Assembly (NCBI GenBank): GCA_050732395.1
Contig: JBOHQX010000041.1
Location: 1 to 64,000, forward strand
Direction: 5' to 3'
Source: JBIOXB01 sp050732395
GTDB taxonomy: Bacteria; Zhuqueibacterota; Zhuqueibacteria; Zhuqueibacterales; Zhuqueibacteraceae
Length of the DNA stretch: 64,000 nt
Part shown: positions 27,158 through 36,169 of the stretch, piece by piece
Position numbering within the stretch: position 1 is the first letter of the stretch
Layout of the letters: every line of letters starts with the position of its first letter
Notes under the pieces: model-generated
The model's database searches: none
The model's input: only the letters and a program-made list of their open reading frames with translations
Told to the model about the DNA's origin: nothing
Made by a program: the position numbers and the translations under genes

Positions 27158-30100
27158 AAGTAGACGCCGGCGGCCACGGTTTGATTGGCATCATCGCGGC
27201 CGTTCCAGAGAATCTCGTGATGCCCAGCGGCGACAACCTGCTTGTGCAGCAAGGCACGCACGGGATGACCCAGCACGCTCCAGATCACCAATTCCACCTC
27301 GGCTGCGACCGGCAGGCTGAAGCGCATGGTGCTCACCGCCTGGCCGTGTGTCTGCAGTCTTGCAGGATTGGGATAACTCGGCGCCAGTGAAAAGGTCTGC
27401 GGCAATACGGCCGCGAGCAGGCCGGTCTTGCCCAAATCTTCCGCTGATCCGGCGCAAAGCACAAATCGTCGCGGGCCAGCGCTGCTGCGAATTGGAAAAG
27501 CTCGCGAACGGCCTTGGGCGCCAAAATCAACACTGCGCACCAGGCGCTCGCTTTCATCTCGCAGCAACACCTTCCAGCCGTGGGGAAATTCTCCCATGAG
27601 CTGAAAGCTTAACGACAAGGCATCCCCCGCTGCATTGGAACAAACTTCGAAAATCCATTCTTTGACGGACGGGGAGTCCGGGCGAAAGTCGGTTGTAAAA
27701 TCGCCTTGAAATTCCTTCCAATGTTGTTGTGGAAAACGCAGCGCGACGAACTTACCTGCAGCAGGCGGCGGCTCGCTCAATTCCATCCGATCCCATTCTT
27801 CTTGTGCCTCAGTTGCAACACCCAGCCAGTTTTGTGTATCGGCAAAATCGCCGTCGCTTAGGAGGAGCTGTAATTGCCAACGAGATGGCGTTGGCGCCGC
27901 TGGCAAATCATCTTCGGGGTAGAGTCCAAAGCTTGCCGGAGTCTCCCCGAGACCATTGCCATCGGCAATCTGCAGGGACTCACCGGCATGCGCCTCGGCG
28001 CTACCATTGCCAGTCCGGCTCGTTACCGAGTTCGTTGCACATTCCGCGCACGGCGGTGGAAATACAAGCGTCTGTGGCTGGTCGCTCAAATTGCGAACGA
28101 AGTAGCCTTGCCAGGGCTGCATCATCCTGCCGTTGGCAAGATATTTCCTGCCGTCATAGGCCCACAACTGCGATTCCACCAGCGGCGGCTTTTGCGTAGA
28201 ATTCCAGTCCGTAGTAAAATCGAAGGGCGTAGAAATCAAATTCCAGCCAGGTTGCAGCTCCAAAACGAAATTTTGCGCCGTTGAAATCGAATAACCCGCG
28301 CCGGCGTCAAAGGATTGACGCTTCGAGGTGATCAACCAATACGCGCGCCCGGGCTCAAGCTGCTGAAACTTCGGCCGGCCGAATTCTATATTGCCGGCGC
28401 GTGGCGCAAACATATACAGCCGCCACCGGGTGGGCTCATACACTCCGAAATTGTCTGCGAATATCGCGTCGGGAGTATTGGCAAAGAGCCGGTAAGGAAT
28501 AGATACCAGTTGATAATACTCGTCGCGCGTGGTCATCGGCGCGAAGATTAGTTGCGACCTCACAACCGGCGCATGCACGGCGCGAGGATTGGGCGTCGAA
28601 CGCCCGACGTTGCCTGCGGAATCCGTGGCCAGAATCACGTACTGCAGGCCGGGCGACTGAATCGCCGCACCTAGAAGTGATCCGGCAAATGCCCCGGCGC
28701 TCGGGGACATCGGGATTTCGGTAAAATCAGAGACGCCTGCTGTGCGAAAGAGCACGCGCACGCTGGCAATGCCCGCAAGCTGATCTCGCGCAGTGGCGCG
28801 CACCGTAAGAACTTGTCCGGCTTCGACCGTGTCGAACGGAGTGTGCGAAAGCGCGGGCGGCGTGCGATCGACGCGAAAGCCGCCGGGTGCGGAAGTCGCA
28901 GTGTTGCCGGCGCTGTCGAGGGCGACGATTTGCCAATCATATCTGCCTTCGACAAGCATAGTATCCAGCAGAAAACCGGTGGTCGCGCCGGACAGCCTTC
29001 TGATTGTCTTGCCTGCGAGCACGACCTCATGCCATGCCACACCAGCGAGTGCATCATCTGCCGATTGCCAGGCAAATGGAACCGTATCCTGGTTGGCCCA
29101 GCCAAATGCGTTGCCGGCGCGCAAATGACTCGCCGCTTGCGGCGCAGAAACATCATAGCGACAATCTACACGTACCGCGGTCCTGTAATCCACGTTCCCG
29201 CTGCCGTCGATGAGCCAGATGTAAACGGGATTCTGGCCTTCGTTTGTGACCTGTATTATGATTTCAGGTGTCTCTTGTGGATCTGAAAGTGACACCAATG
29301 TGCCGTCGCGATTACCATCGGGCGGCGCGCCGATTTTGTAGAACGCGCCGGCAATGCCGCTGGGATCGAATGGGTTCCGCCAGCTCACCGTGAAATCAGG
29401 CGAACGGCTCCAGCGCGCAGGCGTGAGCACGGCGTCCTGCGGCGCAGAAGGCGCCTCAGCATCTGGCGCGCCCAAATTGTACACACGCAAGGAGAATTCT
29501 TGGAGCGTGATCGACCGCGCCAAATCCTGCGCCTGAAACGCGATGGTATGCGTGCCCGCGTCCGGCAGGCGCGGTGTGCCGCTCAACGTTCTGGTGGCCG
29601 CGTCCCAATGCAGCCATGACGGGGCCTGGGCCAGGGTGAGGGAGACGCGGTCGCCAACATCGACGTCATGAGTGGCCACGCGATATTGGTACAAGGAGTC
29701 GACAAAGGCGACGGTGTCCGGCGAGCCGGTAAATACCGGTGGATCATTGGTGTTTTCAACGTTCAGACTGAACTGCTGCTGGTCGGATTTTCCTTTTCGA
29801 TTGGTAACCGTGATCTTCACGGCGTGCACGCCGACGTGTTCGTTCAATGGCCTCCCGCTGAGCTCGCCCTGTGATGATAGTGCAAGCCAGGCGGCCGCCG
29901 TCTGCAATTCATACTGCAACACCTCTTGTGGATCGGGGTCGTGTACCTGGATTTGATAGCGGTAGCGGGCGTCCTCAACTGCGGTCGTATCCGGCAGCGA
30001 AGTGATCTTGGGCGCGGCTGGATCTTGCAGGACCTGCAGCTTGAAATTCTGCAGCGTCGTGCCGCCTTCGGCATCGCTCGCTTGAATGATGACTTCGACT

Positions 30101-31743
30101 TCTGCCTCGTCCGCTGGACCCGGTGCACCCTGCAAGACCATTTGGGGTTGAATGAGTTGCAACCAGGCAGGGGCAGCAAGCAACGCCAGTGCCGGTGGAT
30201 CACCGGAATCAAAATCAAAACTGGTTATGTTATAAACGTACGCCGTATTCACGTAAGCCGTGCTCGGCGGAATGGAGGTGATCGCCGGTGGAACGTTTTC
30301 GAGTTCTCCTCCGGCGGTGAGAGGCTGTGCATAGACGTCGTCGTTCGGCACGCGCCCATCCTTCCAGGCCACCAAGGCCCTTCCGCTCGTGCGCGACAGT
30401 ACGGCGGGCGAAGACGTTTCATTGCCGTGGTCCGTCAAAACGACCGCACCCGGGCTCCACAGCGTTGTGCCGGCCGCGTCCACCCGCTGCATTGCAATGT
30501 TGGTGCCGTCGCCACGATCATCTTCCCAGGCGCAGTCGAATCCACCCGCGGTGTTGCGGACGGCGCGCGGGTGATGTTGCCCTTGCTCTGCTTGTATCAC
30601 CGGCAGGCCTACAGCTGGCCACAACGTCCGGCCATCGCGGCTGACACGTTGTGCATAGATATCGCCTTGGTCGTTGCGTGCATCTTCCCAGACCATAATC
30701 AACTCACCGTCATTGCCGTTGAGCGCCTGCATTTCTCTTTGCTCGCCTATGCCTCTGCCTGCGGCCAGCCCAAGCGTGCCCCATTGCAAAAGCCCGCCGG
30801 CATTCAGTCGCTGCATATAGATTGTGGGAACCAGCAAGCGCCGCTCTATCCATGCCACATACGTCGAAATATCACCGGGGTTGCCGGCATCGAGTGCCAG
30901 CCTGGGATGGTTTTGATCGCTGAGAGATTGCGCGACCCAAACCGCGTCATTCCAGATTTTACTGCCATTGAGATCGAAGCGCTGCACGAATACGCGACCG
31001 GCAATCGCACGTTCATCCCGCCACGCCACCACGAAGCCCTGGCCAGAAATAGCAATGGCGTCTCCGAGCACTTGGTCGCGCGGTTCCTGCACGAGAGCGA
31101 CACTGCCTGGATTCCAAAGCCCATCACCATTCGCGTTTATCCGCTGCGCGAAGATATCCCAATTGCCATCGCGTTCATCCTGCCAAAGCACTATGGCGCC
31201 GCCGGCACCATCACCGACGACCATTGGCGATCCTTGCTCGTGACCTCTGCGATGAACTTCCTTCCCAGTCTCGCCCCACAGGCGAGTGCCCGCCTGATCT
31301 AGACGTTGAGCAAAAATATCGCCGTCATCATTCTCGGCGGCTTCCTGCCAAACGATGATTATGCCGCCGCTGCCGTCTGCGATAGCGGTGAAGCGTTCAT
31401 GCCGTCCGGAAGTTCTCGCCACTTCCAAACCGTTGATTTGCCATTGCGGTTGTGCAAGCTGATTGAGGCGCTGGCAAAAAATTTTGGGTTCCTGGCCACG
31501 CTCATCCAGCCACAATACAAATGCGCCGTCACCACCGTCGCCAACAACCGCCGGAGTGGACTGATCGCCATTGGCGCGGCAAATGGGAAGATTGTAGAAG
31601 CCCGCGACCGGCGACACCGCGAAGGAAGCGACGAAAAGCAGCGCGCTGCAAAGCGGGGTGAAAATCGGCCTGCAAATAGTGCAGCGTATCCGCGGCGAAT
31701 GTTTCGTTGGGACAAATGCTTTTTCTCGCTGGGTGATGATCAT
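27100..31743 (-). CDS. Secreted propeller/cadherin-like protein with T9SS sorting domain
   Basis: The 1547-residue protein has a signal peptide ending near residue 48 (SPVAG). Residues about 55-475 contain eight repeats, each with a W-x-D-x-R core and a following D-I/V-F/Y-x-Q-R segment, probably beta-propeller blades. About 480-757 holds three cadherin-like putative Ig domains (ITSIPPSTAYV, ITSLPDTTAV, FTGSPDTVAF). More Ig/Fn3-like regions follow. The last 85 residues (YPNPARL, LGHPVRALL, GRDDANQTVAAGVYF) resemble the type A sorting domain recognised by type IX secretion. Export via SprA is inferred. It lies between an envelope protein gene and the kinase, and may be that kinase's partner. 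Confidence 0.8.
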   Translation of the reverse strand: MIITQREKAFVPTKHSPRIRCTICRPIFTPLCSALLFVASFAVSPVAGFYNLPICRANGDQSTPAVVGDGGDGAFVLWLDERGQEPKIFCQRLNQLAQPQWQINGLEVARTSGRHERFTAIADGSGGIIIVWQEAAENDDGDIFAQRLDQAGTRLWGETGKEVHRRGHEQGSPMVVGDGAGGAIVLWQDERDGNWDIFAQRINANGDGLWNPGSVALVQEPRDQVLGDAIAISGQGFVVAWRDERAIAGRVFVQRFDLNGSKIWNDAVWVAQSLSDQNHPRLALDAGNPGDISTYVAWIERRLLVPTIYMQRLNAGGLLQWGTLGLAAGRGIGEQREMQALNGNDGELIMVWEDARNDQGDIYAQRVSRDGRTLWPAVGLPVIQAEQGQHHPRAVRNTAGGFDCAWEDDRGDGTNIAMQRVDAAGTTLWSPGAVVLTDHGNETSSPAVLSRTSGRALVAWKDGRVPNDDVYAQPLTAGGELENVPPAITSIPPSTAYVNTAYVYNITSFDFDSGDPPALALLAAPAWLQLIQPQMVLQGAPGPADEAEVEVIIQASDAEGGTTLQNFKLQVLQDPAAPKITSLPDTTAVEDARYRYQIQVHDPDPQEVLQYELQTAAAWLALSSQGELSGRPLNEHVGVHAVKITVTNRKGKSDQQQFSLNVENTNDPPVFTGSPDTVAFVDSLYQYRVATHDVDVGDRVSLTLAQAPSWLHWDAATRTLSGTPRLPDAGTHTIAFQAQDLARSITLQEFSLRVYNLGAPDAEAPSAPQDAVLTPARWSRSPDFTVSWRNPFDPSGIAGAFYKIGAPPDGNRDGTLVSLSDPQETPEIIIQVTNEGQNPVYIWLIDGSGNVDYRTAVRVDCRYDVSAPQAASHLRAGNAFGWANQDTVPFAWQSADDALAGVAWHEVVLAGKTIRRLSGATTGFLLDTMLVEGRYDWQIVALDSAGNTATSAPGGFRVDRTPPALSHTPFDTVEAGQVLTVRATARDQLAGIASVRVLFRTAGVSDFTEIPMSPSAGAFAGSLLGAAIQSPGLQYVILATDSAGNVGRSTPNPRAVHAPVVRSQLIFAPMTTRDEYYQLVSIPYRLFANTPDAIFADNFGVYEPTRWRLYMFAPRAGNIEFGRPKFQQLEPGRAYWLITSKRQSFDAGAGYSISTAQNFVLELQPGWNLISTPFDFTTDWNSTQKPPLVESQLWAYDGRKYLANGRMMQPWQGYFVRNLSDQPQTLVFPPPCAECATNSVTSRTGNGSAEAHAGESLQIADGNGLGETPASFGLYPEDDLPAAPTPSRWQLQLLLSDGDFADTQNWLGVATEAQEEWDRMELSEPPPAAGKFVALRFPQQHWKEFQGDFTTDFRPDSPSVKEWIFEVCSNAAGDALSLSFQLMGEFPHGWKVLLRDESERLVRSVDFGAQGRSRAFPIRSSAGPRRFVLCAGSAEDLGKTGLLAAVLPQTFSLAPSYPNPARLQTHGQAVSTMRFSLPVAAEVELVIWSVLGHPVRALLHKQVVAAGHHEILWNGRDDANQTVAAGVYFCRMKTEQFTAIQKIILLH

Positions 31744-31842
31744 TCAAGATTTTGCTCAAAAAGTACTTACCGATATTCCCTACTCGCTGCAACTGCTTTC
31801 GTTTCTTATGTACAACTTCGTGGCGTTGGGACGCTGAACAGC

Positions 31843-32685
31843 CTATTCAGGTGGCGGTCCCGGCGGCTCCGGCAACAACTTCCGATCGCCCCCGGCTTCG
31901 CTGCGACCCAGAAACAAATAGGCCGAACCACCGCCGATCACCGCCGCGGCCGAAAGATACCACAACAGTTTCCGGGATTTATGGTTTGTCATCGCCGGCT
32001 GGGGCAATGCGAGCGGCAACGGCAGTGGTGCCAGCTCCTCTTCCTGCGAGATAATGAGCTCCGGCGCGCCCAGGAGCGCCTCCGTCGCGGCGCGAGCATC
32101 AAATGCGTCCACAAGAACGGACGCGGTGTCACGATCCCGCGGAACTTGATACTCGCTGACGTGAAGTCTCGTCACCTCGCCGGAAGCGCCGTCCAGCCAA
32201 TGCAGACTCAGGCGAATGCGCACAGGCGGCTGGGACACCTTAGCGGAAGGCGCATCGGTGACGGTGGAAATGATCGGCAAAACCAGTTTTCCCACCGCGA
32301 AGGCAGAGCAGAGAATTCGCACGCTGTCAGGATGAAAAGGATCGTATGCTGGCCGGGATTGCAGAAAATCAACAAACGTTTCAGGCGGCAGGACCTCTAA
32401 ATCTTCGTTAAGCAATGCGGCGGCGAGTAGTGTCGAAATTCGCTTCGACCAGAGCACAAAGGCAGAATCAGCTCCTAGTTGCGGTTCTACCTCAACCGGG
32501 ACCTGAGGGGATGAGAATACTGCCGGATAGACCCCGATACGGATGCGATCGGATACGATTGTCGTCTGGCAATACCCTGCAGCCACAAAAACTGGCAACC
32601 CGGAAGGCCCTTGCGGCCACACCGCGGTGATGACAATGAACACAAGGCATGAGCGAAAGGTCGTTTTCATCGCCTGCTTAACCAT
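31843..32685 (-). CDS. Unknown envelope protein with C-terminal membrane anchor
   Basis: The protein has 280 residues. A signal peptide is followed by Gln (AAGYC then QTT). The ectodomain of about 190 residues has no recognised motif but resembles small CsgG/TolB-N-like folds: RIRIGVYPAVF strand, paired helices, and HWLDGASGEVTRL. A Pro-rich stretch leads to one membrane helix at about 240-260 (LLWYLSAAAVIGGGSAYLFL) and a short tail. ATG 32670 is an equally likely start. It is the first gene of the cluster that includes the secreted propeller protein 99 bases away. The function is unknown. Confidence 0.55.
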   Translation of the reverse strand: MVKQAMKTTFRSCLVFIVITAVWPQGPSGLPVFVAAGYCQTTIVSDRIRIGVYPAVFSSPQVPVEVEPQLGADSAFVLWSKRISTLLAAALLNEDLEVLPPETFVDFLQSRPAYDPFHPDSVRILCSAFAVGKLVLPIISTVTDAPSAKVSQPPVRIRLSLHWLDGASGEVTRLHVSEYQVPRDRDTASVLVDAFDARAATEALLGAPELIISQEEELAPLPLPLALPQPAMTNHKSRKLLWYLSAAAVIGGGSAYLFLGRSEAGGDRKLLPEPPGPPPE

Positions 32686-33069
32686 CCATGTAAAATGACA
32701 AAAACTTCATCCTGCCGGCGACTCGCACATCTCTATGACCTCTTTTTGAGCAAGGATCGGCGAAGGTCGCAAGAACCGCGTCCTGTGAAATAAAATACAT
32801 GCAGTACTTACGAGTGCGTTTGCTTGGTTTAAAGAAATTGCAGAAAAGTGAGGCGCGGAGGGCGGCTCAGCGGCACATTAGTTGAAATTGGCAGCTGGAC
32901 CTGGCATCGCAGAAAAGGTGAGACGATGATATGGAGGGTTACCTACTCCTGCTCTTACTCATACTCTTACTCATACTCTTACTCATAATCGCTTCTGATA
33001 TCCCTAAAAGCGAGTAAGAGTATGAGTAGGAGTACGAATATGAGTAGGCAGGAGAAACGAAAAAAGAGC
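32686..33069. other. Intergenic region holding TACTC palindrome
   Basis: No gene is seen. The palindrome at 32943-33049 fills the right part, and the remainder contains the presumed promoter of the minus-strand envelope cluster. It separates that cluster from the efflux genes. Confidence 0.4.
32943..33049. repeat. Palindrome of CTCTTACTCATA repeats
   Basis: The left arm holds repeated ctcttactcata units and the right arm repeats gagtaagagtatgag. The arms pair imperfectly around gcttctgatatccctaaaagc. The same TACTC/GAGTA phrase makes the repeat at 62272-62335, almost 30 kb away. It sits after the ABC ATPase gene. Confidence 0.7.
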
Positions 33070-33759
33070 TCAATTCCGTCGCTGCAACAACCGATCTTCT
33101 TCAATCAATCCATCACGCAGGCGCACAATACGACGCGCATGACTCGCAATTTGCTCATCGTGCGTGACCAGAATGATGGTATTGCCTTGATGATTCAGCT
33201 CGCCGAGAATCGCCATGATCTCTTCGCCAGTTTTGCTGTCCAAGTTCCCGGTCGGTTCATCGGCAAGAATGATCGAGGGATTATTAACCAGCGCGCGCGC
33301 GATGGCTACGCGCTGGCGCTGGCCGCCGGAGAGCTCATTGGGTTTGTGATGCATGCGGTCCCCGAGACCGACGCGCTCGAGCGCATATTTGGCTTGCTCA
33401 CGGCGTTTCACAGCCGGCAGGCCGGCGTAAATCAACGGCAATTCGACGTTGTGCAAGGCGTTCGCACGCGGCAGAAGATTGAAGGTTTGAAACACGAACC
33501 CGATTCTGCGATTGCGAATCTCCGCGAGCTGGTCGTCGTTCATCTTGCTCACCAATTCACCGCCGAATTGATATTCACCGCTGGTGGGAGTGTCCAGGCA
33601 GCCGAGAATGTTCATCAGCGTTGACTTGCCGGAGCCGGACGGACCCATGATGGCGACGTATTCATTTTCGTCGATATGCACATTTACGCCACCCAATGCC
33701 TTGACTTGAATCTCGCCGATTTCATAGGTTTTCACCAATTCGCGCACGTCAATGAGCAT
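33070..33759 (-). CDS. MacB/LolD-type ABC transporter ATPase
   Basis: This 229-residue ATPase subunit has Walker A GPSGSGKST near residue 39, Q-loop VFQTFNL, signature LSGGQ near 143, Walker B IILADEP, and the switch His in VTHD. The PTSGEYQFGG and short length match the MacB/LolD/FtsE-like group that drives efflux or lipoprotein transport. Its permease and periplasmic adaptor are not next to it. It lies downstream of tolC and Yip1 genes on the same strand, with a palindrome between it and tolC. Confidence 0.88.
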   Translation of the reverse strand: MLIDVRELVKTYEIGEIQVKALGGVNVHIDENEYVAIMGPSGSGKSTLMNILGCLDTPTSGEYQFGGELVSKMNDDQLAEIRNRRIGFVFQTFNLLPRANALHNVELPLIYAGLPAVKRREQAKYALERVGLGDRMHHKPNELSGGQRQRVAIARALVNNPSIILADEPTGNLDSKTGEEIMAILGELNHQGNTIILVTHDEQIASHARRIVRLRDGLIEEDRLLQRRN

Positions 33760-33806
33760 GATTTTGGTCTTTCGATGATTCTGGTATCAGCACATCATTG
33801 GATGAA

Positions 33807-33855
33807 TTTACACATTACACGTTACACATTACACGTGTAACGTGTAACGTGTAAA
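33807..33855. repeat. TTACAC-phrase palindrome
   Basis: Repeated TTACACGTTACAC-like units on the left pair with GTGTAACGTGTAA on the right around a central ACACGTGT, forming an almost perfect 49-base hairpin. It lies between tolC and the ABC ATPase gene, inside the presumed operon. Confidence 0.75.
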
Positions 33856-33877
33856 TACGACCTAGAGCTTCTTTCTA

Positions 33878-35245
33878 CTATTCTTGCAACACTCCCATCG
33901 TGGCATGCAATTGCGCATACGCAATCATGCTGTCGTATTTGGCGCGAATGAAAGTTGAGCGCGCGCGGGTCAAATTGGCTTGCGCGTTGATGATGTCCAG
34001 CAGCGTGCCTGCACCGACACGATAGCGTTCCTGCGCCAACCGCAAATCTTCCTGTGCAGAAACCAGGTTGTCGCTGTTGATGGCAGTGATTTCTTTCCAC
34101 GCGCGCAGCGCCAACAGTGCCTGTTCCGCCTCCTGCCGCAGTGTGCGCAATCGGTCGGAATACTCTTCTTCGGCAATGCGATAAAGAAGCGTTTGCCGTT
34201 CCACTTCAGCGCGGTCGGAAAAACCATTGAACAGATTCCAGCGTACACCCACGCCGATCGATCCCGACCAGTTCTTGCTGAAATCCCCATAAACCAGCTG
34301 GGCCTCGTTGTGGTTGCGGGCATAGCTCGCATTCACGCCGAAGCTGGGCAGAAAACTCGTACGCGCGATGCCTTTGCCGAATTCAGCGCGACGCATCTCA
34401 TAGCGCACGCTCAGCAGTTCCGGGTTTTGTTCCGCCGTCACGTTGACGACTTCATCCAAAGTGTATTCACGAAAAGCAGGAACTTCCTCGATATCAACGA
34501 TGTTGATCTCGGTGCCGGCCTGCCTGCCCATCACCACGTTCAAAAGATCACGGGCGTTGGTGACCTGATTTTGCTGGGTGATCAGATTGATGCGATCGTT
34601 ACCGTGGGTCGTGCGCGCGCGGAATACATCACCCTGCGCCACCGAGCCGATTTCATACATGCTCTCTGTGCGTTTGAGCTGTTCTTCGCTCGATTTTGCC
34701 GCTTCTTCATTTACCGACAGGAGCTGCCGCTCCTTCAGATAACCCAAATAGCGTTGATAGACCAACAGGATCGTGTTTTGAGCGGCCGATTCGTAACTTT
34801 TGCTGCTGCTTTCTTCTGCGGCACTGGCCTGGCGAACGCGGTTCCAATTGGCGCCAAAGTCAAAAATCGGCAGGTTGAAATCGAGCCGGCTGGAATGGAA
34901 ATTGGTGCTGTAGCCGTTTTGCACGACCGACCGGCGCTCAAAAATGGCGTTGCTATCGGCATCAAAACCCACCAACACGTTTTCTTGAACATCGCGCTCG
35001 CCTTGTTGCGATCGCGCACTGGAGAGCGACAGATCGAGGGTTGGCAAAATGCCCGAACGCGCCATGGTCACCTGGGTGCCTGCAACGCGCCTGCGGCGCT
35101 CGGCGTTGAGCAAAGTGGAATTGTGCTGCAACGCGAGCTGAATGCATTCTTTAATCGTCAGCGGTTGGCCATCTTGCGCCAACGCTGACTCCCTCGACGG
35201 CAGTAGCACCAGCATGACAATCAAAAACGGAAAAAATTTCTTCAC
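33878..35245 (-). CDS. TolC family outer membrane efflux protein
   Basis: The protein has 455 residues. A signal peptide of about 23 residues ends ESALA before Gln. The mature part begins LTIKECIQLALQHN, the classic TolC opening, and has two long coiled-coil helical repeats with outer-membrane strand regions. The second repeat starts LDEVVNVTAEQNPELL. TolC trimers form the outer channel for tripartite efflux or type I secretion. It lies 24 bases after the Yip1 gene and about 120 bases before the ABC ATPase gene, with a palindrome in between. Confidence 0.9.
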   Translation of the reverse strand: MKKFFPFLIVMLVLLPSRESALAQDGQPLTIKECIQLALQHNSTLLNAERRRRVAGTQVTMARSGILPTLDLSLSSARSQQGERDVQENVLVGFDADSNAIFERRSVVQNGYSTNFHSSRLDFNLPIFDFGANWNRVRQASAAEESSSKSYESAAQNTILLVYQRYLGYLKERQLLSVNEEAAKSSEEQLKRTESMYEIGSVAQGDVFRARTTHGNDRINLITQQNQVTNARDLLNVVMGRQAGTEINIVDIEEVPAFREYTLDEVVNVTAEQNPELLSVRYEMRRAEFGKGIARTSFLPSFGVNASYARNHNEAQLVYGDFSKNWSGSIGVGVRWNLFNGFSDRAEVERQTLLYRIAEEEYSDRLRTLRQEAEQALLALRAWKEITAINSDNLVSAQEDLRLAQERYRVGAGTLLDIINAQANLTRARSTFIRAKYDSMIAYAQLHATMGVLQE

Positions 35246-35269
35246 GACTTTGCTCCTTTAAAGGATTGA

Positions 35270-35962
35270 TCAGAAGATGGCCTTCAATCCCATGCCCAAA
35301 GCGATAAAAACCGCCCAGCACGCGAAAGCGGTGATGATGCCTTTTTGATTCGCGAATTTGTAAGCGGCGGCGAAGCCGATGCCCATGATCGCCACCCACC
35401 AAAAATAGAACAAATCCAATTGCGAAAACAGAAAGAACATAGGGGACCCTTTGTCATCTCCGGCCAAAAAAGCCAGGCTCGTAGGGCTGGCCATGTCGCC
35501 GCGCGACAGCATGAGCGGAATATTCACAATCGAGCTTAGCAGGAGTATGATGCCGCTCCAACAGATGACTGAAAAAGCGGTCTTAAATCTGGCCTCGCCG
35601 CCAAGGATGACGTTGCCGACGAACATAAAAACGCCGGCAAGCAGGAGGGACATAATGGGCATGAAAATCAAGGGCAGGATCAGTACGCTCTTTTCGATCC
35701 AGGGGACGGCCGCGTCCATTTGTTCTTGCGTCACTTTGCCGTCCCGGGCCATTTCTTCCAGTGCTTGATCCACGATCAACTCTTTCAGCAGATAGCTGGA
35801 TATACCCACGGCAATGACGGTGATGACCAATGGCACAAGCCACGAAGGTCGCGCCACAATATCATCCATTGTCGCGCGTGGCGAAGTGAAGATTCCAATG
35901 ATACGATTGATCAAATTCTGCGATTGTGGCAGGGCAACGGTGCTACTATTCGCGGTTTCCAT
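35270..35962 (-). CDS. YIP1 family membrane protein
   Basis: The protein has 230 residues and about five predicted membrane helices. The N-terminal motif IGIFTSPRATMDDIVARPSW matches the family opening (F-s-s-P-r ... r-P). Bacterial YIP1 proteins have no settled role and often precede TolC/ABC efflux genes, as here. The ATG is preceded by GGAGGAAGGAAG, an excellent ribosome binding site. It is the first gene of the transcript. Confidence 0.8.
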   Translation of the reverse strand: METANSSTVALPQSQNLINRIIGIFTSPRATMDDIVARPSWLVPLVITVIAVGISSYLLKELIVDQALEEMARDGKVTQEQMDAAVPWIEKSVLILPLIFMPIMSLLLAGVFMFVGNVILGGEARFKTAFSVICWSGIILLLSSIVNIPLMLSRGDMASPTSLAFLAGDDKGSPMFFLFSQLDLFYFWWVAIMGIGFAAAYKFANQKGIITAFACWAVFIALGMGLKAIF

Positions 35963-36169
35963 CTTCCTTCCTCCGAAATGAGTTAAAGATTGTAAAATAA
36001 GACGAATGATTACGACAAAAGTTTCTTAATAGCCGTTAAACTTCATAGCTACAAGCTAATCTCATGTTCACCAAGGCAGCGGAATTCGTCTGCAGGAGCG
36101 TTTGTTCCTGTTTGCAAACCGCTGTTGTTGAATATATTTTTCGAATTCCAATTCGAGCTCCCTTTCTCC

